The notes below the pieces were generated by a model. That model did not search any database. It worked only from the letters and a program-made list of their open reading frames with translations, and had not been told where the DNA came from. A stretch of DNA of 64,000 nucleotides from Pyrinomonas methylaliphatogenes (lineage in GTDB: Bacteria; Acidobacteriota; Blastocatellia; Pyrinomonadales; Pyrinomonadaceae): the NCBI RefSeq assembly GCF_000820845.2, contig NZ_CBXV010000008.1:914705-978704 (forward strand), in the 5' to 3' direction. The position numbers were made by a program, and so were the translations under genes. Shown here in pieces: positions 48,106 to 56,912 of the stretch (positions are counted from its first letter, which is position 1; each line of letters opens with the position of its first letter).

Positions 48106-51100
48106 TCAGAAGCTGAGCGTCGCTCGCAGATTGATCGTTCGGTTACCGGTCGGCGCCCCCACGATGCCGAACGTCGTGCTGAAGACGTTGGCGTCGGGGA
48201 ATCCCCAACGGGGATGGTTCAGAACGTTGCTCGCGCTGACGAACAGCTCAAGGCGCGTCTTCTCAGTGAGCCCGAACTCCTTCGTGAGCGAAGCGTCCAA
48301 CTGGAACGTGTTTCGATCGCGCAGGAAGATCAACTGCCCGAACTCACCAGGCGTAGTATTCGGGAGCAAGAACTGGGGATTCGCGCGCCCATCCGGGCCG
48401 ATCAAGCTCGGATCAACGGCGAGGCGCTGTAGATCGGTTATGCCTACCCGGTTCACGCGTTGAAGCTGTGCGTCGAACATCTTCTGGAGTTGCTCCAGCG
48501 TGACACCCGGAGCGAGTTGCACGCCGCTCGCAGCCGGGTTGTTCGTATTGTTGACCGTCTGGAAGCCGCCGGTCAGTTGAATCGGCGCTCCCGTCTGGAA
48601 GACGAAGATCGCACCGAGCGTCCATCCTCCGATCAGCGCGTTGAGGAAACGGTTATTGATGGACAACCAACGTCCGCGCCCGATCGGCAAGTCATACGTC
48701 CCGAAAGATTGGATGACGTGGCGAATGTCGAAAGGCGAGACTCGCTTGTCCAGTTTGATGTTACGCAGGGTTGTGAAATCGAGACTCTGGTTCTGATTGT
48801 CAACGGCGAGATTCGTGAGGCTCTTGCTCCAGGTGTAGTTCGTCGTCCACGTCAGCCCTCGCTGGAAGCGCTGCCGCAGTTGAACCTGCAATCCGTTATA
48901 GCTATGCCATCCCGTATCGTCCACATAACCCAAGCGTCCCGCGACATACGGATTGAGCAGGAAGAAGTTGATCGGGTAAGGACCGGGCGCATTATAGCGT
49001 GGATCGATCCGCAGGCAGGGGCTGAAAGAGCTTCCGAACATGCGGCAAACGTAGTTCGAGTTCGTCGCCAGCGTCGTCGCCAGCGCGCCAGCGGCTCCGG
49101 TCTGCAACTGTGTGATGAAGGTCGGATTTTGATACCCGGAGCCAGCGGCGATGGCCGGGACTCCGCCGCGCGCCCCGAAGGCCGCGTCGAAGATGGGCAG
49201 AGGCACTTGGCCGGGGAGCCCGCGGTACTGGAAGCTGTTCACGCCCGCCGCCTGATTGATGGCGAGATTTCGTTGCGCGTTCTTGAACTCTTGCAAGAAG
49301 CCGTTGTTGAAGATGTCCACTTCGTTCAGATTGCTGGTGCGCCAGGCGAGTTTGGAAGTGTTCCCCACGTACCGAACCTCAAGCACGGAGTTCTTCCGCA
49401 GCTCGCGTTGAATCCCGAGATTCCAGTTGATCGTGTAGGGCGCGCGAAGCGTAGGATCGAAAGCGTTGATCGTCCGCGCGAACGTTTGATCCGCTTGATT
49501 GATGACCTTCTTGTAATCGGTCGTCGTAAACGCGAACGAGTTTACTGTCAGCGGGCTTGCCACGAGGTCCGAGAGCGTGTAGAACGCCGGAAGATTCGTC
49601 TGGCCCGGCTGTCCGGGGATGAGCGGGATCGCGTTGATGAATTTGCCCACATTGGGGCCTAGGTTGGCGGCGAAGAACTGCGTCCCCTCGTCGTAGTAGC
49701 TGATCCCGTAATAGGCGCGGATCACGGTCTTCTCTTCGCCCAAGAGTTTACCTAGCAAGCCCGACCGTTTAGGCGGATTCCAGGCGAGGCCGAGATTGGG
49801 CGCGAAGTTGCGCCAATCGGTCTTGTATGGAGCGCGTCCCACATAAAGCAACGGCGGGCCTCCGCTCAATACGCTCGCCATATCGGGAACGGCTGTGATG
49901 CCTTTGCCGTCTTTCATCGGGCCTTGGATCTCCCACCGCAATCCGTAATTGAGCGTCAGGTTCCGCGTGACGCGCCAGCGATCCTGCGCGTAAACGCCTC
50001 CCATGAGCGAATTCGTCCACGTGTAGTTGATGAAACCGTCATATTTGAAGGTGTCAGGATTCACGACGCGGGTGAAATTCGCCGCCGCCACTCGCCCTAC
50101 TAGGAGATTGTAGAGATTTAAAGGGTTCCCCAGTTCCGTCGGATTGATCCCCGGAATCGTCGCGGTCGTAAAGGCGGTAGCGGCTTGCAGCGGATCGCCT
50201 GCAGGCGTACCCAGGGTGTAGGTTGGTATGGGGAACACTTCGGCCGTATCGTTCCACACGGTCTTGCGGAAGCTGCCGCCGAGCGTGATCGTATGCTCGC
50301 CCCGGTTCAAAGTCAGCGTGTCATAGATCGTCGTAATGTAATGGCGTCCCGTCACGTTCTGTTGGTCGATGAACGGGACTGTGACGTTGAAAGGCAGCAG
50401 CGTGCCGATACGCAGCGGCTTGCCATCGAATTGATAGTAGGGGCCGTATTCAGCGCGCGTGTTGCTATCGCCGCTATGCTGCACTCCGTAGCGGAATTCG
50501 TTGAACGTCTGGGGCGAGAGGGTCGACTGCAGCGCCATGGACCAGATGTAGTAACCCAGGCGGAAGGGGTTGACGCGATTTAGCCCGGGCACGGGAAGGC
50601 GTCGCTGCCCAGGTTGCCAACTGTGATAGTAGTTCCACGTGAACGTGAACTGCTCCCCTGGCGTGATGTGGTAATCGAATCGCGCCGTGGGGAAGTACTG
50701 ATAGAGATTGTTCTCTTCATCCCACGTGTAGGTGTCGTTGTTGAGATCGTTATCGGGGATCTTCGCCGCATATTTTGTCGCTTCGTTGTTGAGAGCCAAA
50801 ATGGCCTGCGTCACGCGATCGAGGCGTGTGGGCAAACCCTTAGCCGCCGCTAGATCCAGAACGTTCACGGTCCGTATCTGATTCGTCGTGCCGCTGACGA
50901 TGTAAGTGTAGATCCCGCGCTGAGCTTCAGGCGTCGGCACCGTGAACGTCGTCGTGACTCGCATAGGCTGCAACCGCCGCTCGTAGTTCACGAAGAAGAA
51001 CATCTTCTTCTTCCACGAACCGAACGGGATCAGGGGGCCGCCGAGATTCCCGCCGTAATCGTGGCGGCGAAACCAAGTCCGCGGCAACCCTTGCGCGTTT

Positions 51101-51975
51101 CGGGCCCAAGTATTGGCGTTGAACCGCTCGCTTTGCGGTTCATAGAAGAGGCTGCCGTGATATTCTTCTCCGCCACGTCGGGTAACGAATTTGATGTTCG
51201 TGCCGCTTTGCGCTCCGGAATCGGCGCCCAATCCTCCGGTCTCGACCGAGACCTCTTCGACAGCCCCAGGCCTTATGGGAACGGTCATGAAGAATACCGT
51301 CCCGCCGCTTTTGAAGCCGTTCGAGGCGTTGTTGATGCCATCGACGGTGACGTTGAGCGCTCCGCCGGCTAGGTTGTTGTACCTAGTGCTTCCGCCAGTT
51401 GCCGGAGCCGCCCCCGGAGCGAGCCGAGCCAGGGCGAGCACGTTGCTGCGATTGGCCAGCGGCAGCCGCGTGATCGTCTCTTTCGGGATCGTGCTTGTCA
51501 CCAGTTGCGAGGTCGTCTCCAGCATGGGCGATGAGCCGCTCACGACTTCGACGGTCCCGGTCATCTGACCAACCTCTAAGCGAATACGCACGTCCGTCGT
51601 TTGGCTCGTCGAGACGACGATGTTCGAGACGACCGCCGCCTGAAAGCCCGGCGCCGTCACCGTTACCTCGTACACCCCGCTGGACAGATCCGGGAAAAGG
51701 AAGGTCCCTTGTTCGCTGGAGGTCGTCTCCTTCGTGAGCCCGGTGTGCGTGTCTTTCAACACGACCTTCGCATTTGGGACGACAGCCCCCGTCGGATCCT
51801 CGACGGTCCCGGAAATCGAGCCGACGATGCGCAACTGTGCCAAGCCCAAGGGGCCGCCCAGCATCAGCGCGAGCATCGCCAGGAAAATTATTCTTCGGCC
51901 CAGCATCCCGCCTCTTGGGACTGCGACCGCAATAAAGGCGCTGGGGATGCCTCCCCCTAGATACTTCGACTTCAT
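48106..51975 (-). CDS. Oar-type TonB-dependent outer-membrane receptor with carboxypeptidase-regulatory domain
   Basis: 1289 residues, the large size typical of acidobacterial Oar-like receptors. A signal peptide (hydrophobic stretch about residues 27-45, ending LGLAQ) follows a long N-terminal lead. The carboxypeptidase-regulatory domain (about 52-130) has VGSISGTVEDPTGAVVPNAKV and GVYEVTVTAPGF. The plug region (about 140-270) has NVTVDGINNAS. A 22-strand beta-barrel part ends in aromatic-alternating strands, the last being TINLRATLSF with a terminal Phe as needed for outer-membrane insertion. Its substrate is unknown. GGAGGGG lies 6 nt before ATG 51975; a second ATG at 51906 would give a more ordinary signal peptide. 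The DNA upstream is AT-rich. Confidence 0.93.
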   Translation of the reverse strand: MKSKYLGGGIPSAFIAVAVPRGGMLGRRIIFLAMLALMLGGPLGLAQLRIVGSISGTVEDPTGAVVPNAKVVLKDTHTGLTKETTSSEQGTFLFPDLSSGVYEVTVTAPGFQAAVVSNIVVSTSQTTDVRIRLEVGQMTGTVEVVSGSSPMLETTSQLVTSTIPKETITRLPLANRSNVLALARLAPGAAPATGGSTRYNNLAGGALNVTVDGINNASNGFKSGGTVFFMTVPIRPGAVEEVSVETGGLGADSGAQSGTNIKFVTRRGGEEYHGSLFYEPQSERFNANTWARNAQGLPRTWFRRHDYGGNLGGPLIPFGSWKKKMFFFVNYERRLQPMRVTTTFTVPTPEAQRGIYTYIVSGTTNQIRTVNVLDLAAAKGLPTRLDRVTQAILALNNEATKYAAKIPDNDLNNDTYTWDEENNLYQYFPTARFDYHITPGEQFTFTWNYYHSWQPGQRRLPVPGLNRVNPFRLGYYIWSMALQSTLSPQTFNEFRYGVQHSGDSNTRAEYGPYYQFDGKPLRIGTLLPFNVTVPFIDQQNVTGRHYITTIYDTLTLNRGEHTITLGGSFRKTVWNDTAEVFPIPTYTLGTPAGDPLQAATAFTTATIPGINPTELGNPLNLYNLLVGRVAAANFTRVVNPDTFKYDGFINYTWTNSLMGGVYAQDRWRVTRNLTLNYGLRWEIQGPMKDGKGITAVPDMASVLSGGPPLLYVGRAPYKTDWRNFAPNLGLAWNPPKRSGLLGKLLGEEKTVIRAYYGISYYDEGTQFFAANLGPNVGKFINAIPLIPGQPGQTNLPAFYTLSDLVASPLTVNSFAFTTTDYKKVINQADQTFARTINAFDPTLRAPYTINWNLGIQRELRKNSVLEVRYVGNTSKLAWRTSNLNEVDIFNNGFLQEFKNAQRNLAINQAAGVNSFQYRGLPGQVPLPIFDAAFGARGGVPAIAAGSGYQNPTFITQLQTGAAGALATTLATNSNYVCRMFGSSFSPCLRIDPRYNAPGPYPINFFLLNPYVAGRLGYVDDTGWHSYNGLQVQLRQRFQRGLTWTTNYTWSKSLTNLAVDNQNQSLDFTTLRNIKLDKRVSPFDIRHVIQSFGTYDLPIGRGRWLSINNRFLNALIGGWTLGAIFVFQTGAPIQLTGGFQTVNNTNNPAASGVQLAPGVTLEQLQKMFDAQLQRVNRVGITDLQRLAVDPSLIGPDGRANPQFLLPNTTPGEFGQLIFLRDRNTFQLDASLTKEFGLTEKTRLELFVSASNVLNHPRWGFPDANVFSTTFGIVGAPTGNRTINLRATLSF

Positions 51976-52168
51976 TCTCGCCCCTCCGTCGTCAAAATTT
52001 AGGGTGTGGTTAACATCCTTAGAGGGTAGGCCCCCGTACTGCCATGTCTTGAACGATTTGAGGATGAATTGAATAAAATTAACGTGAATTTAGGGCGCGA
52101 ATCCCTTCCGGTTCTTCTTGCGACCGAGGCGCGTCGTCCATCGTGACAGCCGGAGCGGACTGCGGGGC

Positions 52169-52261
52169 ATCGCTCGCGCGGTTGACCGAAAGTTATTCGG
52201 CGAGATCGTGTGCAGCGCGTCGCACACGGCGAAATCGCTCGCCCGGTTTACCGAAAGTTAT
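52169..52261 (+). repeat. 28-bp direct repeat pair upstream of the cytochrome c gene
   Basis: Copies at 52169-52196 and 52234-52261 share 26 of 28 bases; both end in ACCGAAAGTTAT. They are 65 bp apart start to start, roughly six helical turns, and lie just before the cytochrome promoter. Confidence 0.75.
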
Positions 52262-52286
52262 GCCGATCGCTATAACCAAGTGGATA

Positions 52287-52315
52287 TTGACAAAACGGGA
52301 TTTTCCGTGTATCTG
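52287..52315 (+). promoter_or_regulatory. Promoter of the cytochrome c gene
   Basis: A perfect TTGACA (52287-52292), a 17-nt spacer and TATCTG (52310-52315). The transcript would start at about 52322 and carry AAGGAG before the ATG at 52342. Confidence 0.65.
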
Positions 52316-52341
52316 GGGCAAAGCCATCCGTAAGGAGTGTA

Positions 52342-52797
52342 ATGATGAAGGTCACGAAACTTCTTTCGGCCCTCTTTCTGTGCGCTCTCGTCGCAGGTTA
52401 TTCGTCCCTTCGCGAACCGCTAGCGCAGACCGGGCAAACGAGCGCGCCCTCATCGGCGGCGCTCATCGAGCGCGGCAAATATCTGGTCGAACGAGTCGCC
52501 ATGTGCATCGACTGCCATTCGCCACGCACGCCGACTGGAGAGTTCGATCAGAAACGCTGGTTGCAGGGAAGCGTTCTCGACTTCGCGCCGCGCCATCCGA
52601 TCCCGAACTGGACCGATATTGCGCCGGCGATCGCCGGGCTTCCCGGCTACACCGAGGAAGAAGCGGTGCGTCTGCTTGAAACGGGGCTCGGGCCCAACGG
52701 CAAACCTCTGCGCCCGCCGATGCCGCCTTACCGGTTGAATCATGAGGACGCGCTGGCGGTCGTCGCCTATCTCAAATCGCTTGGCGGGAAGAAGTAA
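52342..52797 (+). CDS. Secreted class I cytochrome c
   Basis: 151 residues. Signal peptide (about 1-29, ending LAQ), then a single haem-binding motif CIDCH (Cys55, Cys58, His59) and a probable axial Met in RPPMPPYRL near residue 125, ending in the VVAYLKSL helix usual for class I cytochromes. It probably carries electrons in the periplasm; no oxidase or dehydrogenase gene is adjacent. AAGGAG precedes ATG 52342 by about 5 nt, with a second ATG next to it. Confidence 0.9.
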   Translation: MMKVTKLLSALFLCALVAGYSSLREPLAQTGQTSAPSSAALIERGKYLVERVAMCIDCHSPRTPTGEFDQKRWLQGSVLDFAPRHPIPNWTDIAPAIAGLPGYTEEEAVRLLETGLGPNGKPLRPPMPPYRLNHEDALAVVAYLKSLGGKK

Positions 52798-53110
52798 AAA
52801 TCAGCGGCGACGAGAGGGTCCGTCTCATTCGGCACCACATTTAAGCTCTTTGAGCGCGCGGAAGCCGATCACCTTGTCGATGCCTTCGGCACCACAATTA
52901 AGACCATTTGCGCCTCAAAGCGGTGAAGGGGGCGCATCCTTAACTGATCTCGCGGTTTGACGGGACCGCTTCGGCGGACTCATCGAAGACAACCAAATCA
53001 GGTTCCGCATCCTTGACGGGGCTCGCGGTTGACGCCGCCCATCCCTTCTGTTTAGCATTCGCTGGTCAACCAGCGAAACATCTTCGAACGGCAGGGGAGG
53101 CTCTTCGACG
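52798..53110. other. Intergenic region with degenerate repeats, no gene
   Basis: About 310 bp without a plausible frame. TTCGGCACCACA is repeated at 52828 and 52885 (18 bp, 17 identical), and GCATCCTT...CTCGCGG-like segments recur near 52933 and 53008. These look like decayed repeats. Confidence 0.55.
52828..52902. repeat. 18-bp direct repeat (TTCGGCACCACAxTTAAG)
   Basis: Copies at 52828-52845 and 52885-52902 differ at one base, 57 bp apart. Confidence 0.65.
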
Positions 53111-53161
53111 ATAGACCGGCAGACCGCGATCGAACTGCTGATCATAGTCATTGTCGCGACC

Positions 53162-54709
53162 GTGCATGGGTATGCGGCGGCATGGCTCGCCGTACGGATG
53201 CTCTTTCGGCCACGCCATCCGGTCAAGCTCTTTGGCATCACCATCTGGCCGCAGGGGATGATCCCGCGCCATCGCGAGCGATTGGCCGAGACGATCGGGC
53301 GTGCCGTCGGCGAAGAGTTGGTTTCGCAAGAGACCGTCACCAGAGCGCTCTTTGATACGGGCTTCTTCCGGAGGAAGATCGAATCCTTTCTCTCCGCTTA
53401 TGTCGAAGAGGCCTTGAGCCGCGAATACGGATCGTTCCTCGATATTTTACCGGCCAAACTGCGTGCGCCGACGCTCGAAGCCATCGCCGCGCTTCAGCGA
53501 CGCATTGCCGAGCGCATCACAGCTCTTCTGAGCAGTCCGGAGATGAGGGAGTCTGTGCGCGCGTTTGTCGAACGGCGCGCCGATGAGTTGCTCGCCCGCC
53601 GTCTCAACGAAGTGCTCGATGATGAGGCCTTCGCGCAAGCTGTGCGCTTCATCGAAGAGCGCTTTGCGCGCATCGTGCGCGAACCCGGATTCGAAGCGCG
53701 CGTGCGTTCCTTCGTCTGCGAGCGCTTCGCCGAACTTACCCATAGCGCCGCGCCGCTCGCCGAACTTTTCACACCCGAAACTATCGCCATCATCAAAGAG
53801 CACATCAGCCGGCAGATGCAACCCATCGCGCATCAACTGGCCGAGATCGCCACTTCCGGTCGCACGCGCACGCAGATCGGCGCGCTCATCAAGCGCGAAG
53901 TGGACGATTACTACGCCCAGCTCTCCTTCTTCAAGAAGATCTTCATCTCGCGCGAGCGCATCCACCGCGAGGTCGATGAACTTGTCAACAACAGCCTGCC
54001 GCGCAAGATAGACGAATATCTTCGCGGTGAGGCCTTCGCCCAAGAGGCCGTGCGATTCCTGCACGCGACGATCGACAGCGTGCTCGAACGCCCGATCAAT
54101 GAGATCACGGCGCAGATCTCTCCTGATAAACTCGCCACCATCCGCGAGCAGATCACCATGCGCCTCCTCGCCTTCGCGCGCAGCCCCGAAGTCACAAACG
54201 CGGTTTCGCTCTACGCCCGGGAAGCGATGGAGCGCATTCGCCCCCACACTCTGCGCGCTTTGTTGCAGCACATCAAGCCTGAAGCCGCGCCCCAACTCAA
54301 AGAGCGGTTGGCGCAAACCCTCTTTCGCGCCATCTCACGACCCGAAACGGCGCAAGCGATCAACGCGATCATCAACGCACAGATCGAACGGTTGCTCGTC
54401 GCGCCGATCGGGCGATTGAACAGCTACATCTCCGAAGATCTGATCCGACAAGCGACTCAAGCGCTGGCAGATCGCATCGTCGCTTCGGCGCAGGAACGAC
54501 TCCCCGCCACGATCACGGAGTTCGATGTCGGCGGCATCGTTCGGCGCAAAGTCTCCGATTATCCGGTCGAGAAACTGGAGGAGCTTGTCCTATCGGTCTC
54601 GCGACAGCATCTGCGCACCATTGAACTTTTCGGTCTCATCATCGGTTTCATGATCGGAGTCGTGCAAGCCGCTTACTTCTACGCCGCGCGCTACTGGTTC
54701 GAGCGCTAG
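53162..54709 (+). CDS. DUF445-family membrane-associated protein; start uncertain, may begin at 53111
   Basis: At least 515 residues from the GTG at 53162. The family hallmark HGYAAAWLAVRMLFRP, KLFGITIWPQGMIPRHRERLAETIGRAVGEELV opens the protein. Long amphipathic helices follow, and a C-terminal membrane segment LFGLIIGFMIGVVQAAYFYA ends it. In DUF445 proteins a first membrane helix precedes the hallmark. Here that helix (IELLIIVIVATV) is encoded upstream, in frame, back to an in-frame stop near 53030, but no ATG, GTG or TTG is present there. An ATA at 53111 lies 10 nt after AGGGGAGG. The true start may therefore be non-canonical. Function unknown; membrane-bound. Confidence 0.85.
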   Translation: MHGYAAAWLAVRMLFRPRHPVKLFGITIWPQGMIPRHRERLAETIGRAVGEELVSQETVTRALFDTGFFRRKIESFLSAYVEEALSREYGSFLDILPAKLRAPTLEAIAALQRRIAERITALLSSPEMRESVRAFVERRADELLARRLNEVLDDEAFAQAVRFIEERFARIVREPGFEARVRSFVCERFAELTHSAAPLAELFTPETIAIIKEHISRQMQPIAHQLAEIATSGRTRTQIGALIKREVDDYYAQLSFFKKIFISRERIHREVDELVNNSLPRKIDEYLRGEAFAQEAVRFLHATIDSVLERPINEITAQISPDKLATIREQITMRLLAFARSPEVTNAVSLYAREAMERIRPHTLRALLQHIKPEAAPQLKERLAQTLFRAISRPETAQAINAIINAQIERLLVAPIGRLNSYISEDLIRQATQALADRIVASAQERLPATITEFDVGGIVRRKVSDYPVEKLEELVLSVSRQHLRTIELFGLIIGFMIGVVQAAYFYAARYWFER

Positions 54710-54762
54710 CCGCAATGCGCGCCGATCTTCGAGTGCGGCTTCGCCAACGCCGCCCGCGCGGG

Positions 54763-55428
54763 TCAGTCTTCCGATTGGTCCAATGTGAATCCGCGCAAGC
54801 GGTTCATAATGAGTTCGTGCTGAAACCCGGCGCGCAGCAGGTGATCGTAGAGCCTCTTCAGTTCGGCGCGTGAACGCGGGAGGCCGGTTCGCGCGATCCG
54901 CCGTTCGATCGCGCGGTCGAGCAGCTCTTCTTCAGGATTTTCGGCGAAGACCGCCTCGATCGCTGCGCGCGCCGTCTCTTCGGCGACCTTTTGGGCGGCA
55001 AGTTCACGCAACAGACGGCGCTTGCCGACGGGCTTTCGCTTGACGCGATAAGAGGCGTAATCGAGCGCGAACCTCTCATCTTCCACGTATCCATACCCGC
55101 GCAGTTTTTCGATCGCCTCTTCGACCGCCTCGGCGCTGGCCCACTCCTTTTCGAGCAATCGCTCGCGCAGTTCGCCTTCGGAGCGCGGACGCGCCGCGAG
55201 CAATCGGATGGCGCGCTTCATCACTCGCTCGCGCGCTGGCTCTTCTTTGAGAGGCGCTTCATCGGGGGGGTCGGCGCGCTGGCGAGGCCTCAGAGAGCCG
55301 CGCTTTCGAATCCCCTCTGGATCGCCCGTTTTGCCCTCTTCGGCGAGCGGCTCGATTTCGCGCCAGTTTCGCGCGCGCTTCGGTTCGCGCTCCGCCTCGT
55401 CGGTCTCCGTGGAGCGTCCTTTTCGCAT
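54763..55428 (-). CDS. recX: Regulatory protein RecX
   Basis: 221 residues. A charged, probably disordered N-terminus of about 65 residues precedes the helical RecX domain: MKRAIRLLAARPRSEGELRERLLEK, YVEDERFALDYASYRVKRKPVGKRRLLRELAAQKV and RAELKRLYDHLLRAGF. RecX binds RecA filaments and limits recombination. recA is not next to it in this window. Confidence 0.9.
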   Translation of the reverse strand: MRKGRSTETDEAEREPKRARNWREIEPLAEEGKTGDPEGIRKRGSLRPRQRADPPDEAPLKEEPARERVMKRAIRLLAARPRSEGELRERLLEKEWASAEAVEEAIEKLRGYGYVEDERFALDYASYRVKRKPVGKRRLLRELAAQKVAEETARAAIEAVFAENPEEELLDRAIERRIARTGLPRSRAELKRLYDHLLRAGFQHELIMNRLRGFTLDQSED

Positions 55429-55581
55429 CGCGCTTCAACTTTAATTTCAAAACGAGTCGGCGCGCAAATCGCAAACCGCTCGGCGCTTGTTTGATTTCGC
55501 GCGCCATGATGTTCAATCGGCGTTCGCGCCTCTTTCGACGCCATCATTCATGTGCGTGCGGTTACGAAAAGCGCCTTGGCG

Positions 55582-55587
55582 TATAAT
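55582..55587 (+). promoter_or_regulatory. Candidate -10 box upstream of the microORF and truB
   Basis: A perfect TATAAT (55582-55587); the -35 region is not recognisable. Transcription would start near 55594, 22 nt before the ATG of the small ORF at 55616. Confidence 0.4.
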
Positions 55588-55615
55588 CGGCGTTGACGCA
55601 AAAGGAGGTAATATC

Positions 55616-55699
55616 ATGGCTCTCCCTCTAGCGCTGCCGGTCTTTGCGGAGCATCTATCGCTCGGGCGCGCTTCCGAGATCAGGCGCGAATTCTCGTGA
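55616..55699 (+). CDS. Possible 27-residue leader peptide or microprotein upstream of truB
   Basis: An ATG at 55616 with an ideal AAAGGAGG site 7 nt before it and a TATAAT box 34 bp upstream opens a 27-residue frame, MALPLALPVFAEHLSLGRAS and so on, ending in TGA at 55697. Another GAGGAG site lies directly at its stop. It has no recognisable domain or run of regulatory codons. The signals around it are better than those of many real genes here, so it is probably translated, but its role is unknown. Confidence 0.45.
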   Translation: MALPLALPVFAEHLSLGRASEIRREFS

Positions 55700-55764
55700 G
55701 GAGATAATCGCTTCGAACGTTGGACTGTTAAAGCGTTGAATCTGGAGGGCGCAAGGGACACGCG

Positions 55765-56679
55765 ATGGATGGGATCCTCGTCATCGACAAGCCTGCCGGC
55801 TGGACCTCGCACGACGTCGTTGCGCGCGCGCGCCGCATGCTCGGCGAGCGACGGATCGGACACACGGGGACGCTCGATCCGTTCGCTACGGGCGTGCTCG
55901 TGTTGCTCGTCGGGCGCGCGACGCGACTGGCGCAGTTCCTCGCGGGGGCGGAAAAAGAGTACGAAGCGATCGTCCGTTTCGGTTACGCGACGGTGACGGG
56001 CGATCTGACGGGCGCGCCTTGCGAAGAGGCGAAAGAATGCCCCATGTGGGATGAGGAGAAGATCGAGGGGGCGATAAAGAGTTTGCGCGGCGAGATAGAG
56101 CAAGTGCCTCCTCTCTATTCGGCGAAGAAGATCGGTGGGCAGAAGCTTTATGAACTCGCGCGGCGCGGTCAGAAGGTCGAGAGACGACCTCTTCGCGTCG
56201 TCATCTATGAGCTTGAAGCTTTGCGTGGAGATGGAGCCTTGCTTCGACGAAATAGCGATGGGACGTGCGATCTGCGCGTGCGCGTGCGCTGTTCGGCGGG
56301 AACCTATGTGCGCGCGCTCGCTGAAGATCTGGGGCGGCGGCTAGGGATCGGCGCGCACCTGAGGGCTTTACGGCGAACGCGCGCAGGGGCCTTTAGTCTC
56401 GCCGACGCCCTTACGCTCGATGAATTGGAGGCGATCCTCTCTCACGGAGGATCGCCGCTCTTACCAGCTGAGGCAGCGTTACGCGAACTGCCTTCGCTGC
56501 ATCTAACAGAAGACCAAACGCGCCGCATCCGTCATGGTGCGACGATATCATCGGTCGGCGAAGGTTTGGGCGAAGGGCAGATGGTGCGTTTGCACGATGA
56601 GGCGGGACGATTGGCGGCGATCGGCGTTTATGCGCGCGGGCGCATACAGCCGCGCATCGTGTTGATGCCAACGAAATAA
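55765..56679 (+). CDS. truB: tRNA pseudouridine-55 synthase
   Basis: 304 residues. It makes pseudouridine 55 in the T-arm of tRNAs. Motifs: DGILVIDKPAGWTSHDVV, GHTGTLDPFATGVL containing the catalytic Asp, QVPPLYSAKKIGGQKLYELAR and CSAGTYVRALAEDLG. The C-terminal 60 residues form a PUA-like domain. GGAGGG lies about 14 nt upstream. Confidence 0.96.
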   Translation: MDGILVIDKPAGWTSHDVVARARRMLGERRIGHTGTLDPFATGVLVLLVGRATRLAQFLAGAEKEYEAIVRFGYATVTGDLTGAPCEEAKECPMWDEEKIEGAIKSLRGEIEQVPPLYSAKKIGGQKLYELARRGQKVERRPLRVVIYELEALRGDGALLRRNSDGTCDLRVRVRCSAGTYVRALAEDLGRRLGIGAHLRALRRTRAGAFSLADALTLDELEAILSHGGSPLLPAEAALRELPSLHLTEDQTRRIRHGATISSVGEGLGEGQMVRLHDEAGRLAAIGVYARGRIQPRIVLMPTK

Positions 56680-56682
56680 AGA

Positions 56683-56711
56683 TTGACTCAATTCTCCCCT
56701 TGCTGTGTTAT
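56683..56711 (+). promoter_or_regulatory. Promoter of the prkA operon
   Basis: TTGACT (56683-56688), a 17-nt spacer and TGTTAT (56706-56711); an overlapping TATACT sits at 56709 with a 20-nt spacer. It lies just after truB and would give prkA a leader of about 190 nt. Confidence 0.5.
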
Positions 56712-56815
56712 ACTTAATGCAGTTTTAGAGCGCGTCGGCTGCGCTCGCCGCTGGAAGCGAACACACCGCCGGTTAAGCTCAATCGTTCTTGACAAAGCGA
56801 GACGTTCAGGGGGCA

Positions 56816-56841
56816 TGAAACCGAGTCCGGTTCTCATGCTT
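56816..56841 (+). promoter_or_regulatory. Hairpin in the long prkA leader
   Basis: GCATGA...TCATGC around an inner AACCG/CGGTT stem forms a near-perfect hairpin about 75 nt before the prkA ATG. A further GTTTTAGAGCG...CGCTGG part lies before it. No known riboswitch class is recognised. Confidence 0.4.
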
Positions 56842-56912
56842 CAAGTTTGGGGTGTAAATGGCGTTCGTCGTTTTGATGGGCGCTTAGCTCGCACTAGTGC
56901 AGAAGAAGAGAT

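Larger units (their letters stand above)
51976..52341. other. Divergent intergenic region, 366 bp, with regulatory elements
   Basis: The left third is AT-rich and probably holds the minus-strand promoter of the receptor gene. The centre carries the direct repeats at 52169 and 52234, and the right end the promoter of the cytochrome gene. No small gene is apparent. Confidence 0.5.

Noticed and set aside
48460-49662. 400-codon plus-strand frame inside the Oar-like receptor gene
   Set aside because: Antisense reading of a clear beta-barrel gene; composition typical of a shadow.
56816-56841. c-di-GMP (GEMM) riboswitch or group II intron fragment in the prkA leader
   Set aside because: The hairpin lacks the conserved GEMM core residues and there is no intron domain V or reverse transcriptase nearby.
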